Positions 13,644-25,897 of a stretch of 64,000 bases of DNA are shown in pieces. The stretch comes from Strobilurus pachycystidiatus (Eukaryota; Basidiomycota; Agaricomycetes; Agaricales; Physalacriaceae). The position numbers and the translations under genes were made by a program. The stretch covers positions 868,001 through 932,000 of the forward strand of contig JAHLMK010000001.1 of NCBI GenBank assembly GCA_019915135.1. Reading direction: 5' to 3'. The notes under the pieces were generated by a model. It did no database searches. It saw only the letters and a program-made list of their open reading frames with translations, and had not been told where the DNA came from. The first letter of the stretch is position 1. Each line of letters begins with the position of its first letter.

Positions 13644-15475
13644 TAGTCCCCTTTCATCGTAGTCCGATGCGCGATTTGTCATGTCATTTATGCATTCATT
13701 TAGTCTTACATTACTTATTTGCTTATTGTTTGTATGTAGTCTTATCTCACGCATTCTAGCCTTGGTTGGTTGCGAGAGGCGTGTTTGTATGCATATGCAT
13801 AGCATGTTTGATAGTGTGCGTGCCAATGTCGGTGGCGTTCCATTGTGGCGCTCCGTATCGTATGTGGCACAAGATCGACACTAGTGTTGCTGAGGTCGCC
13901 GTGTCTTGGAATAGCCGATTTGACGCTGCTCAGGTCGCCGGCTTGACTCTTGCCAAGAAGAAGGGGTTCTACAACGTAACGCTCGCTGAGCTTGGCCCTT
14001 TTTGGTGCTGGTCAAGTGTTGGGTCAGGACTTTCTATGTGGTCTCACAGTGGGCAAATACCAGCGGCTCCGAAATTCGGATACGGTCTAGTTGACTGAGG
14101 TACCTAGTCCTAAAGCGTCTTCATACTTGTACGAGAGTCAATCTCAGGCTACATGATGCGCTGGTACGCCTGTAGTAGGCAAGAGATCTCCGGTCATCAT
14201 TCATGTCGACCAATCGCTCACGTACAAGATACGAGTTGGCCGATATGACCCAAGTTACAGCTCGCCGCTCGGCGTGATCAATGTCATGCCCAGACCCACG
14301 GAATCAGCAATGAACAAGAGGTAAATGCAGTGACCATTGCCATACTAGTGACTCAGAATATACGCATGTCCATTCGCGTCCACCGCAGGCACTTCCACAG
14401 CTGAATCATTGGTACCTTCTTAATTGTCTGGGACGGTTTAGGTTAGTGCGGAATGCAATGAAGCCACAGAGACAAGCGACTCCGAAATTGATCAACTTGA
14501 TTGTTTTGCTGTTGATCCTTCACAGTACTTCGGCAATCTCCGAATTGACTTTCCCGAATCCTCTATGGTCTATTCTTGCTGTTCGAGTTCATTCGACATC
14601 GCCACTTCGCCCCCGCGCGAGCTAGGCGCGTACTCACATCATTGGTCATCGGGTAACAGCCGCGGGTGGGCGCTCTGTTCAGTTCTGGTTCAAGTTGATC
14701 CTCATAATAGTAAGAGTAACCCGGCCCCCTCCCCACACTGCGCACGATTCACCCGGCTCGAGCAGATTAGGTTACGACGTTTTGATCCTGCACTGCATAC
14801 TAAGGCTATTCCTCAAGCGATTTCTTCCATGGCTCTCCTATCCATCTCACAAGTACTAGTTATCACGAGGTCAATGCAGAAAGATGTACTCCAGTGCCAA
14901 ATAGTCGACGTTCTGCACTTCCGCTAGCGCTGGGCCGTTATTGTATCATCCCTGCAAATAGATCTCTTGCTGAGTCCATCTCAAACATGAACGGTCTTTT
15001 CTCCGTTCCTCAATACAACGATGTGCATGGCTGGCGCATGATAATCTTCCGACACCTTCGCCGAAGTGGTTTATAGCGCTGAGTCAGTCAAGTCAGCTTG
15101 TGAACAGTACTATGCAGCTGTACGAGATACCCCTCAGGGCTTGAGCTGCGGGGTATGCGGACAGTACGATGGGTGGGCGCGTTTAAGCGACGCCATGCTT
15201 GATCGCATCGCTGACGCTTGACGTGAAGGGGACAATGTCTGCATACCATTTTAGCATTCAGACCCTGGCTTTTCCCACAGAATCAACTTTCCACTGTGGC
15301 GCGAGACTCGACGCCACGGGCCGTTGCGGGGTGGGTTCAAAAACAGATCTTAGCAAAGACATAGATGGATACATAGCACAGCCGGGTTTCACCTGTTCCG
15401 TGATCCTCTTAAAAAGCCGCATATATTCTCTAGATCTTTCGTATCTCGCTCCCCTCATCCTCCATCGTACCAGCA
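13644..15475. other. Intergenic between regulator and halogenase
   Basis: Short open frames only, none with domains. The first 400 bases are T-rich and probably the regulator's 3' UTR; the last 200 would carry the halogenase promoter. Nothing else recognised. Confidence 0.5.
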
Positions 15476-17543
<2,068 letters not shown>

Positions 17544-18257
17544 TGTACAAATCATTTGAATATTAGTGGTGGATCAGGACACATAGAAGTGGACACAATC
17601 ACCCCATCTAAGGAGATGAAGGGCACATCTAAGCTTCATCACACGCCTGACACTGTGACTTGGAGTAATCTAGGAAAACACATAGTCTGAAAACAGGTCA
17701 GTCTCTATCATACCCATAAGATGATAGCCAAGAGAGGCACGAACCGATTCCAAGTTTTACAGCACATGCCAGCTCCACGCATCGAGGAAGGTGAGAAGCC
17801 CACTGTACATGTTCCTTCCACCGTAGTGAGAGTATTGACTGGATTCCATGTCCGCAAGAGAAATCAGAGAGGTTTTTCAGATTGAAGCTGAATTTCGTGG
17901 GCAAATTCTGTCGCTTGGTCGCCCAGTTGAGTCTATTGTCGAGGCGGTCCGCCGTCCGGGTCGTAGCAATGGAGTCATGGACGATGGCCTATTCATTGAA
18001 GGTCACTCGCCTATGCATTGAGTCGAACGCCACTTAACCATCTGATCAAAGGGAGCCGCTCCAGTGCGCAACGCTTCTAGTCCTGCCTAAGGCTGGCCAA
18101 TTGTCTCGGGGCCGTTTAGGTTCGTGGCTTCCTGAACCTTGTTGTACCTGCCTTGGCGACTCGGTTTCCTCCGCACAGTGTCGTAAGCAAATCATAAGTC
18201 TATTCTCTAGATCCCCTCGCTCTATGTGGTCTATGAGAGTTAGTCCACGATAGACTA
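17544..18257. other. Intergenic, convergent gene ends
   Basis: Between the halogenase stop and the DTD1 stop. Only short frames without domains. No RNA gene or repeat recognised. Confidence 0.5.
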
Positions 18258-19105
18258 TTACGGGGTGTGCTTTACGGCAGGCGGTGTGTTTACCTTCTTT
18301 CCTTTGCCACCTTTCGTGGGAGCAGGCTCGTCCGCAGCGTCAACATACTCGAACTTGCGCGAGTCGATGGTAAACGTCACAGGTCCCTATAATGGATCAG
18401 GGTTTCGAAACCTGACCTATTATGTGGTAACACACTTCATTGGTCAATGAGACGTTCATCATGGCGCCAAATTTGCCATCTGCATTGACGTTGGAAGGCC
18501 CGCAATATACTACGTAGTGAGGCTCACCTTTGATCTTCTCAGGCTCGTAAGCCTCACCCAGAAGACGCAAGAATGTTGCATACATCTCACGCGCTGGGTC
18601 CGTGGGCTACGAGATGAGCTCGAGGTCAGAAGAGACGTCTTCATAGCAAGTGACAGACCATCGCGAGATGGAAATCCGGCTTATCCTTGTTCGTATTCGC
18701 GAGGAGAGTGAACTGTGACACACAGAGCACTTCACCACCGATATCCTTCACGCATGTCTTCCACATTTTCCGAGGTTCGTCGATGTCAGAAAAGACACGA
18801 AGCCCAAGGCTACGTCACAGTTAAGTCTTGAGACCCATAAGCAATCATTAAATTGGTCTAACATCTTTTTGGCAATGATGCCTGCATCGGCGACAGTATC
18901 ATCTTTCTTGGGTGAGCCAAAGGAGTGGGCGAATGCAGTCGAAATCACCCGATCCTATGCCAACCAAGACCATCAAGCCTCTAGAAATCTTGGAGATAAT
19001 TTCTCCATCAACTATAGTCCTATCCAAATCAGAGTTTTCAACTTGGCGTGACCGGAGATTACCTGACACAGTAGCAGAGGCCACCCTCTGAATCACAGCA
19101 CGCAT
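18258..19105 (-). CDS. DTD1: D-aminoacyl-tRNA deacylase
   Basis: Hydrolyses D-amino acids mis-attached to tRNA, an RNA-based proofreading activity in the cytosol. Seven exons: 19105-19063, 19011-18949, 18902-18863, 18809-18659, 18606-18528, 18479-18436, 18386-18258. Total 549 nt, 182 aa; family members are about 150-210. It opens [20 protein letters not shown]. The active-site segment SQFTLLAN and the cross-subunit motif [10 protein letters not shown] (Gly-cisPro) are both intact. The core [17 protein letters not shown] matches. The C-terminal tail is an extra Lys-rich stretch (GGKGKKVNT). Its start lies 65 bp from that of the divergent cyclophilin. Two introns use slightly unusual signals (donor GTTAGA at 18862, acceptor AAAG at 18903), each needed for phase and for conserved sequence. 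Confidence 0.93.
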
Positions 19106-19170
19106 GGCGGAGCAGAGCAAGAAAGGAAATTCCAGTGGCGGTGCAGCTGCCTTTGCTTACCGCGACCACA
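19106..19170. promoter_or_regulatory. Shared bidirectional promoter, DTD1 / cyclophilin
   Basis: Only 65 bp separate the two divergent start codons, so the genes must share promoter elements or have 5' UTRs that overlap the neighbour. This is inferred from spacing; no specific factor site was identified. Confidence 0.55.
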
Positions 19171-19888
19171 ATGACGGAAATTGTTGTTTTCGAGACCAAC
19201 ATGGGCGACATTCAGCTCGAACTCTACACAAGCCATGCCCCCAAGGTACGCTGCTGCAACTCTTCTGTATGCCAGCTGCATATCTCTCATCGCAGACTTG
19301 CAAAAACTTTGCAGAACTAGCCAAGCGAGGCTACTACAACGGCGTCATCTTCCATCGAATCATCGCTGTATGTTTGGCCATCTGAATAGTGAGAACAGAG
19401 CTCACGGCTGACCAGGATTTCATGATACAAGGCGGTGACCCAACAGGCACTGGTCGCGGAGGAACGAGTATATACGGGCAGCGATTGTGCGCGTCCTCTT
19501 CCTGCTGGCTGACACACTCTTACCATGCATAGTGAGGACGAAATAACACCCGAGCTGCGATTCACTGGCGCAGGTATTCTCGCCATGGCCAATTCTGGTC
19601 CAAACACGAACGGTTCGGCCTCCATGTGCTTCTAGTTCCGTGTCACAGCTAAGCGTAATACAGGCAGCCAGTTCTTTATAACTCTAGGACCGACACCGTA
19701 CTTGGACAACAAACACACCATTTTTGGACGCGTCAGCGCTGGCATGAGAGTAGTACAGAGGTTAGGCGCTGTCGCCACCGATCCCCAAGACAAGTAGGTC
19801 TTTTCTCCCTTTCGACCAAACACAGCACTAATCGCCTTTCTCCAGACCGAAGGAAGACGTCAAAATATACAAGGCTCGAGTGGTCTAA
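19171..19888 (+). CDS. PPIL1: PPIL1-type cyclophilin (peptidyl-prolyl isomerase)
   Basis: Proline isomerase; PPIL1 orthologues ride on the spliceosome through SKIP/Prp45. Six exons: 19171-19245, 19296-19367, 19416-19486, 19533-19612, 19664-19793, 19846-19888. Total 471 nt, 156 aa, a single compact cyclophilin domain. Catalytic segments are present: [20 protein letters not shown] (the Arg/Phe/Gln site), [17 protein letters not shown] and [11 protein letters not shown]. The block [16 protein letters not shown], with no insertion, fits PPIL1 better than cytosolic CypA. The ATG at 19171 (ACAATGAC) gives the family's short N-terminus. An in-frame upstream ATG at 19135 would add 12 residues. The symbol follows the human orthologue. 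Confidence 0.92.
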
Positions 19889-20366
19889 TTTTACATCATG
19901 TTGTACACTAGTGGGCCGCTAAACACAGTTAGCGCTTGCCCAGCATGGCTCAATTAGCCGTCTCGAAGCATTACGTCGGCTCTCTCTCTCTTCATCCACA
20001 GGAAAGGTAACAGTGCGACTAGTAAACTTTCGTGATCATCTCAGACGTAGCCGGAAAAGCCAAGAAATGAGACAAAGCCATATTGTGCGTAAGATAGCAT
20101 GACTACCAGCCATAAAACCTTGGTGTACTGAACGCGTCTTCAGGTAAAGACAAGTTCGTTCGTTGTCTGACCATACCCTCGATTGTACTATTGCTATCAT
20201 TGGAGTTGATGCAACAAGCGTCTCTCCATGCTACTCTGATCAGGAGCTGGCCTCCCCTCATGCACACCAAGTCAGCGAAAGGTAGTCTTCAACTTTTGGG
20301 CTCTGTCTTGTTTGTCTCTACGCGTCCCTTGTCGTTATTTGGCCAAACAAGTGCCCAGGTCATGCG
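19889..20366. other. Intergenic
   Basis: No domain-bearing frame or RNA gene recognised. It may include further, unrecognisable parts of the CDC4-like remnant that follows. Confidence 0.4.
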
Positions 20367-20880
20367 ATGAGACTTCCTTTCATAATGATACCACCTTCCG
20401 GCGTATTTCAATCGACAGAGATAGTGCAGACTGAACGAGTCTACCTACGCAAACGTCGAGTACCTCGTCTGCCGGTGACGTGCATGACCCTCCGTGTGGA
20501 CGAATCATTACAGCTTCGGGTGACCATTCCATTTGCGTGTCATCGATTGGAAGCAGCGGGGCAGAACCCATCCGCAGTCTCAAGTTGGTCTCAAGGGACA
20601 CGAAGGAGACGTTTGGTCGTTCGAAGCTGCCGGAGATGTTGCAGTGAGCAGATCTACCGACCGTACCATCTAGGTGGACCTAATGCTGGCAAATTTATTC
20701 ATGACGAGCTTACGAACCCTGCGCGTTGCTTGGCCATCGTCCACCCGGAGTGGTTTGTAGAGCAAGGCGGAAAACAGTGGCCCAAGCGGTTCATTATCGT
20801 GTTTGATAGTCGGTGTTTCTTCATTCACGTCTGTCATCAACCGAAGCGGGGATGAGCCAGAGTATAGTATCTTCCGTAGA
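20367..20880 (+). pseudogene. Decayed fragment of a CDC4-like WD40 region
   Basis: Pieces in different frames line up in order with WD40 blades 1-3 of the CDC4 gene at 2.4-5.2 kb. Around 20500 one frame reads RIITASGDHSICV, compared with RIISASDDHSIHV in CDC4. Around 20600 another reads KGHEGDVWS and SRSTDRT, compared with DGHEGGVWA and SGSTDRT. Around 20725-20870 a third reads ARCLAIVHPEWF and QWPKRFIIV, compared with VRCLAIVKPEWI and KWPKRPVIV. The frames shift between these blocks and a stop follows the second block. F-box, linker and the last five blades are not visible. It is a dead partial duplicate. It could derive from CDC4 itself or from another Cdc4-like paralogue, since divergence is already high. 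Confidence 0.75.
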
Positions 20881-21406
20881 CGGGGACGCGGATACTCAGT
20901 GACTTCTGTAAGCAGATCGTTTCGATAATGTGTTGAAGTCTTGCCTCCATACGATGTTTTTCAAATGGACGCGCATACGTACACCATTCGACTCTAGATA
21001 GCTAGCGGCAGGAAGGAAAGCGTGCGTTCATTGATAGTCATACCAATCTCCCACAGCCCATCAATAAAAGACGACCGGGCATCTGAGATGGTTGCGCCAG
21101 ATTAAAACGAGAAAACATCCCTTCACTAATGTCCGCCGCCAGGATCAGGATCGACAGTTTCTCGAGGATGACTCAAGCGGCGTATTATCGATTAGCATTC
21201 TGGACGTTGACCTTGACTCTCGAGTAATGAGCTTAGCAGAGTACACGGATCAAGTCATGTCATATATTGAGATCGCATGCTATGCAAATGGTACACGGTA
21301 GCGGATCTCACGGCAATTTTGGGAGGCGCCACACTGGTCACCAGGTAGGCTCAAACGCGTGGCACGTGCACTCACGTGGATAACGCGTTTCTTCCTCTTG
21401 ACCGTC
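20881..21406. other. Intergenic upstream of HOP1
   Basis: No convincing gene. The short frame at 21092-21301 lacks domains. It contains the presumed HOP1 promoter. Confidence 0.4.
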
Positions 21407-24400
21407 ATGCAGAACCAGCTCAACAAGACCGAAGTGCAGGCTATCACGTCGGCGCAGAGCTTGGCGTCGGTGCAGACGCTGCTCAAGGCAGGACTGGGAT
21501 GTATTGCCTTCATGCGGTGCGCGCGCATTACCTGCGATCCCGCAATCTCTCTGACGACTTTTCCATTTTGGCAGGGATTTGCTCCCAAACGACAACTTTT
21601 CCGAGAGTATGCGCATTTGTTTGCTCATAGTCGTCGACTGAGTGCTTCCAGGTCACTTTGTCACGTCCGACGACGCGAGTGCTGTCCAGCCCGATAGCTT
21701 TTCGTCGTTGGACCTTCGGCAGAAAAGGAACACGAAGCAGAACATCAACAGCTTTCGTATAATGGTGCGCATCCACTACAGGCTTTCTCCTCTGTTTTCG
21801 CCCACCTCGACTGTAGACGATGACGCGCGGCTATACCGACGAAGCGGACCGACTGCTGAACTACCTTGTGCGTTCGCTTTTCACCCGCGGAAATCGCTCT
21901 CAATGTGCGCAGGAGAATGGAGTCTTTGACGCTCTTCAAAGAAGCTACCTCAAAACATTCATCTTCGCGGTGTATCTCGTGCGTACCCAGATTCCAGTAG
22001 ACCTTCCTGCTCTATCTCACCTATCGTGCAGGACAGCAAAGATCCAAACAAGTGAGCATCCCTTGACCGTCTTAACCACCCCTCATCCTCTCTCACAGTA
22101 TCGTCGAAGCATACACCTTCAATTTCCAGGTCTGTAAACGCCAAACTACCAGCGAAACTGGAGACTGACCACCTTTTAGTACCACACTCTGCCTGGCACC
22201 AACGCTACGGTCCCTGTCATGACCCTCGCGGATGGTCACGGTAGTCCTTTGCGAAACCGAACGAAGGATCCGGTGGCGGAGGCAATCAGCAAGGGCAAGC
22301 TGCCCACACTGCGGGATGTCAAACGAAGTGTAAAGGTGAATATATGCTGATGTGTTAATAAATTTCCTCTGAAGCATACTCTATAGACCTTGCTGAAGAC
22401 TCTGATAACATCCATGACACAGATGGACGTCCTTCCGAGTAAGACAACTCACGATCCATTCCGGCCTTTGCAGAGCTGATCATCGGTCTAGAGCGGCGAT
22501 TTGCGTCCTTCAAGATGTTTTACACTGATGACACTCCATCCGATTATGAACCACCCCACTTTCAAGCGGCCGACGCTGACAAGGACAAATGGTTCTTCAT
22601 GACCCACGACCTGGACGAGGCTCCGGATACATGGAATATCGGCAAGGTCGACACTGGCCACCATGCGTACGTCTTCTGAGTTCCTCCGCTGGACTTGTAC
22701 ATCTGACTGGTTCTTTCAGCGTCAATGTCAGTGTGACATCTATAGCAACCTACCTCCCCTCGTCGACAGAGAATGATAGCGCACCGTTTACTGGTACCAC
22801 TTCGAAGCGCACGGCCACGGTTATTTTGACACCTTCAGAGGAGGCAACCCTTCGGGTTGAGCAAGCCATTAAGCAGAAAGAGGACGCGGAGACTAGAAAT
22901 GTTGTCTGGGGGGCGGAGGGACCAAGTGATATTGATGCTGAAGGCGAAATTGATGAAGACTTTGTCCAGCAAGGTGATGGCACATTCCACTCCGTGGGCT
23001 CGCAGAGCGAAGCTCGGCCGGTTCCCATCGGTATCCGCAATGAGGCGGGCGATATCGAGCCCATCACAGGCGATATGATGCAAGTCGACGAGGTTGTTTT
23101 CGGAGGCATTACTCAGTCTGTCCCTACGCGCCTCAACGAGATGGTAGACTTTTCTTTCTCTTACTTGGCGCCTTTTTTTTTATCATGTTTGCCTAGGTCC
23201 CCAAAATGAATGCAGATGCGCCAGTGATCGCCGAGACTCAAGCTGTGGATCACACACCGACACCTAGACCCAATCGCAGGACTACCACTGGGGTCGGTTC
23301 GTCCCCTTTCAAGGATGATCTCCTCGATTTCTCCCCAAGACGACGTGCTGCATCTGAACTAGGCACACCTTGCCCGGTGTCTCATTTTGCGGACGAGGAT
23401 ATCGACACTGTGATGTTGGAGAAATTGGCTCTAGGTGATGATCATATCGAAGATTCCGAGATGCTGGGTCTGGCTCCTTTCACCTGTCTTCTTTAGATTG
23501 TGCACTGAACTTGACATGCAGATATGGAGACACAACTCGTGCATCACCGCTCTTCGTCTCCTGCTCCGGAGAGTATTCACTCGTTTGGGGCACTGACACC
23601 TGGTCCGGACGTTATAGACGTTGATGCACCAACCCCCAAGCCTCCGAAGAGAACCAAGGTCAATGACGACGTTGTTGAGTGTGAATGTGGCTCTACTGTG
23701 CGTTCTGGTTCATCTATTCGATGTTGGTCTGACTTTCTTCAAGGTTGACGATTGCTGTTCTTTCTGCGAGGGAGGTTGCGAGCGCTGGTATCATGTCTGG
23801 TATGCCCAACTGCCCGCGATGTTATGGACCCATTGCTAATCATTTGTCAATGCTAGGTGCATGGGGTTTGTCGACTGCGTATGCGTATGATCAACTTACT
23901 AACAAAAGGCTCGCAGATATCACTCTGCACAGGACACGCGACTGCCGGACAGGTTCATTTGCTTTGATTGTCGTTTGCGTGAAGACCCATCCTGGGAGTT
24001 GATCAAGCTTGGCCTTTACCCGACATTGATTGCAAAGTACAGGGAGTTGGCTTCTTTCAGGTAGATGGTCTCCCTTTTCCCAGAACAACGAGATATTGAC
24101 GTCTTGCCAGGAGAGCCATCAAGGTGGCAGAGAAATATAATTCGGAAACAGCCGCTCAATTCACAAAGGAAATGGGTATTGTAATCGTTTTGGGTTCTGG
24201 TGTATGGTGCTCATCGTATGTTCATAGGTTGCGAAAGCAATCTCGGCAAGCAGCTGTTCAAGAGGCTTGAGAACGAGAGTATGGTATTGTTCTTGTCCAA
24301 TACTCATTCACTGACTTTGGCTGTAGACTTCATTGTCGAACACGAGCTGGTTGTCGACGATATAGGTTTCGCTGAAAGTCGTGCTCGCGGTAAAGGTAAA

Positions 24401-24792
24401 GTCAAGGGGAAAGGGAAGCAGGCGAAAGGTCGCAGGAACGTCCAGAAGGCACGCTTCGTGTTCAACTACCACATGAAGCAGTCGAAAGAGTACACCGACT
24501 ACTTCAACCCCGACCCAGACGCGGAAGGCCGATTGTTAGGATTCCAAGCCGTGAGTGCGTTGTTTGACTGTGGTTCGCCCTCTCAATGCGCAGTATGCAG
24601 AAAGCCGCTGCAAGACCTTTGTTGGCCCCGATGCCTCCGCTCCCCAGTGCGCACCATCTTCAAGAAACTCAAACTCAAGACGCGGAGACTCAGTATCATG
24701 CCGACCTCAAGCGCCCTCGTACCGAAGACGGCTCCAGAGCGAAGAAGAAAGTCAAAGTCTCTATTGCGCCCGCTGTGGATCTGGCGGAATAA
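21407..24792 (+). CDS. HOP1: Meiotic HORMA-domain axis protein with PHD finger
   Basis: Chromosome-axis protein that promotes double-strand breaks and inter-homologue repair in meiosis. Twenty exons: 21407-21516, 21575-21606, 21652-21764, 21817-21867, 21913-21978, 22032-22051, 22099-22129, 22180-22335, 22387-22438, 22474-22666, 22720-23143, 23197-23467, 23522-23697, 23744-23799, 23857-23865, 23917-24060, 24111-24175, 24228-24278, 24327-24550, 24601-24792. Total 2436 nt in phase, 811 aa. The HORMA domain covers about residues 1-230 (SLASVQTLLKAGLGCIAFMR, VEAYTFNFQYHTLP). A disordered acidic centre follows. A PHD-type zinc finger at about 554-605 has Cys/His in CECG, CCSFC, GCERWYHVWC and FICFDC. 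Basic tracts and an NLS-like RAKKKVKV end the protein. Exon 15 is a 9-nt microexon; the intron after it has a textbook TACTAAC branch site. Confidence 0.92.
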
Positions 24793-25410
24793 GCTCTCTG
24801 GTGTTTCCTGTTTGCGTTGTACTCTGCGTCTTGCCTCCTTGCTGTGTTTCCTGCTGCGACTTGATACCCTTGCTGCTATACCCAATTGCTGTACATCTCC
24901 CTGTGTTTGTGTCGGAAATATCATCAGTATTCTGCGTCAGTAGCGAGTATACAGAGCACAGAGTAATGAGACTGGGATCACCGGCCATTGCCGACATCAG
25001 AGCCCTGCCCTAAAGTGCTGCATAAAATTGCGCGCCGCCATCAATTCGCTCTTTAGACTTATATCCCCTCGCATTCTTTTTGGTGTCGACTTTTTCAGTG
25101 GTCGATACGTCGCAGTGTGAGGCCCTCGCAGGAGATGAATTAATGGTGCAATGCATAGTTTACACCTCCGTATCTCCCTTCTGTTGCTCTTACAGCAGTG
25201 GGGTTCGTTAGCGTGGTGTACATTCTCCCAGTATTACATCAAAGTGACATGATCTTATTGGAAATTTTGGATGCCTTCTGTCTTGAACAGTTTTTCAAGA
25301 AGTTCTTGATCCTGAAACGACGTTCCTGCCTGGTTCATGCCATTCTGAGATGATAATATGGAGTCACAGCCGTTTCTTGTGGATAGAGTAGAGAAGGGAA
25401 TTATGTCAAC
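24793..25410. other. Intergenic
   Basis: HOP1 3' flank, up to the tRNA-Gly gene. No gene or repeat recognised. Confidence 0.5.
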
Positions 25411-25482
25411 GCATTAGTGGTGTAATGGTTAACATGCGGTCTTCCCATGGCCGCGTTCGGGGTTCGATTCCCCGCTAATGCA
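25411..25482 (+). tRNA. tRNA-Gly(CCC), no intron
   Basis: Folds as a full 72-nt cloverleaf. The acceptor stem GCATTAG pairs with CTAATGC over 7 bp, with discriminator A at 25482. The anticodon stem CGGTC/GGCCG encloses loop TTCCCAT with anticodon CCC. The T-arm CGGGG-TTCGATT-CCCCG is perfect and carries box B. CCA is not encoded, as expected in eukaryotes. Confidence 0.95.
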
Positions 25483-25884
25483 TAGCCGACGCAATCTTTT
25501 TGCTAAGTCTCTAACGCCACCTCATGGGACCTCAAATTCCAAGTTCATTGTTAACGTTCAAACCTTTGAATTTTGCTCCTAAAAAGTAGGTGGGCCAGGG
25601 CCCCGGGTGGGGTTATAGAGGCGTTGCCACTTGGAAGTTGGCACCGACCCCGCCGCGGCGCCGCCCTGCCAGGTTTGGTACTGACCTTTTCTAACGCTGA
25701 GTCGCTGACTCCTGAGCCAGGGACCCGGGAGTCAGAAGCCTAGGACAGTTGCATCAGGACGTGCTGCGAGGTCGATGCTTTCGATGCAAACCACGTCAGG
25801 CGACAGAATGAATATTGAGAGACATACTACATCTGAACAAAGCTATTTGATCAATATTGGCTGTGTAGTGCTTGTAGTGGTAAG
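25483..25884. other. Intergenic with GC-rich patch and hairpin
   Basis: Contains a GC-rich patch (about 25585-25680) and a hairpin: CTGACTCC at 25705-25712 pairs with GGGAGTCAG at 25727-25735. No coding frame was recognised. The patch differs in composition from its surroundings and may be an old element remnant. Confidence 0.35.
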
Positions 25885-25897
25885 AACGACTATCTTC
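25885..25897 (+). repeat. Target-site duplication, 5' copy
   Basis: AACGACTATCTTC occurs here and again at 28974-28986, immediately after the poly(A) run. The pair brackets the LINE insertion. Confidence 0.85.

Noticed and set aside
23866..23916. Direct readthrough of MGFVDC in the HOP1 PHD finger
   Set aside because: Reading through leads to a stop; the 9-nt exon plus TACTAAC branch-site intron restores the finger.
25585..25735. GC-rich hairpin region considered as a solo LTR or SINE
   Set aside because: No box A/B pair, no terminal repeats or target duplication found around it.
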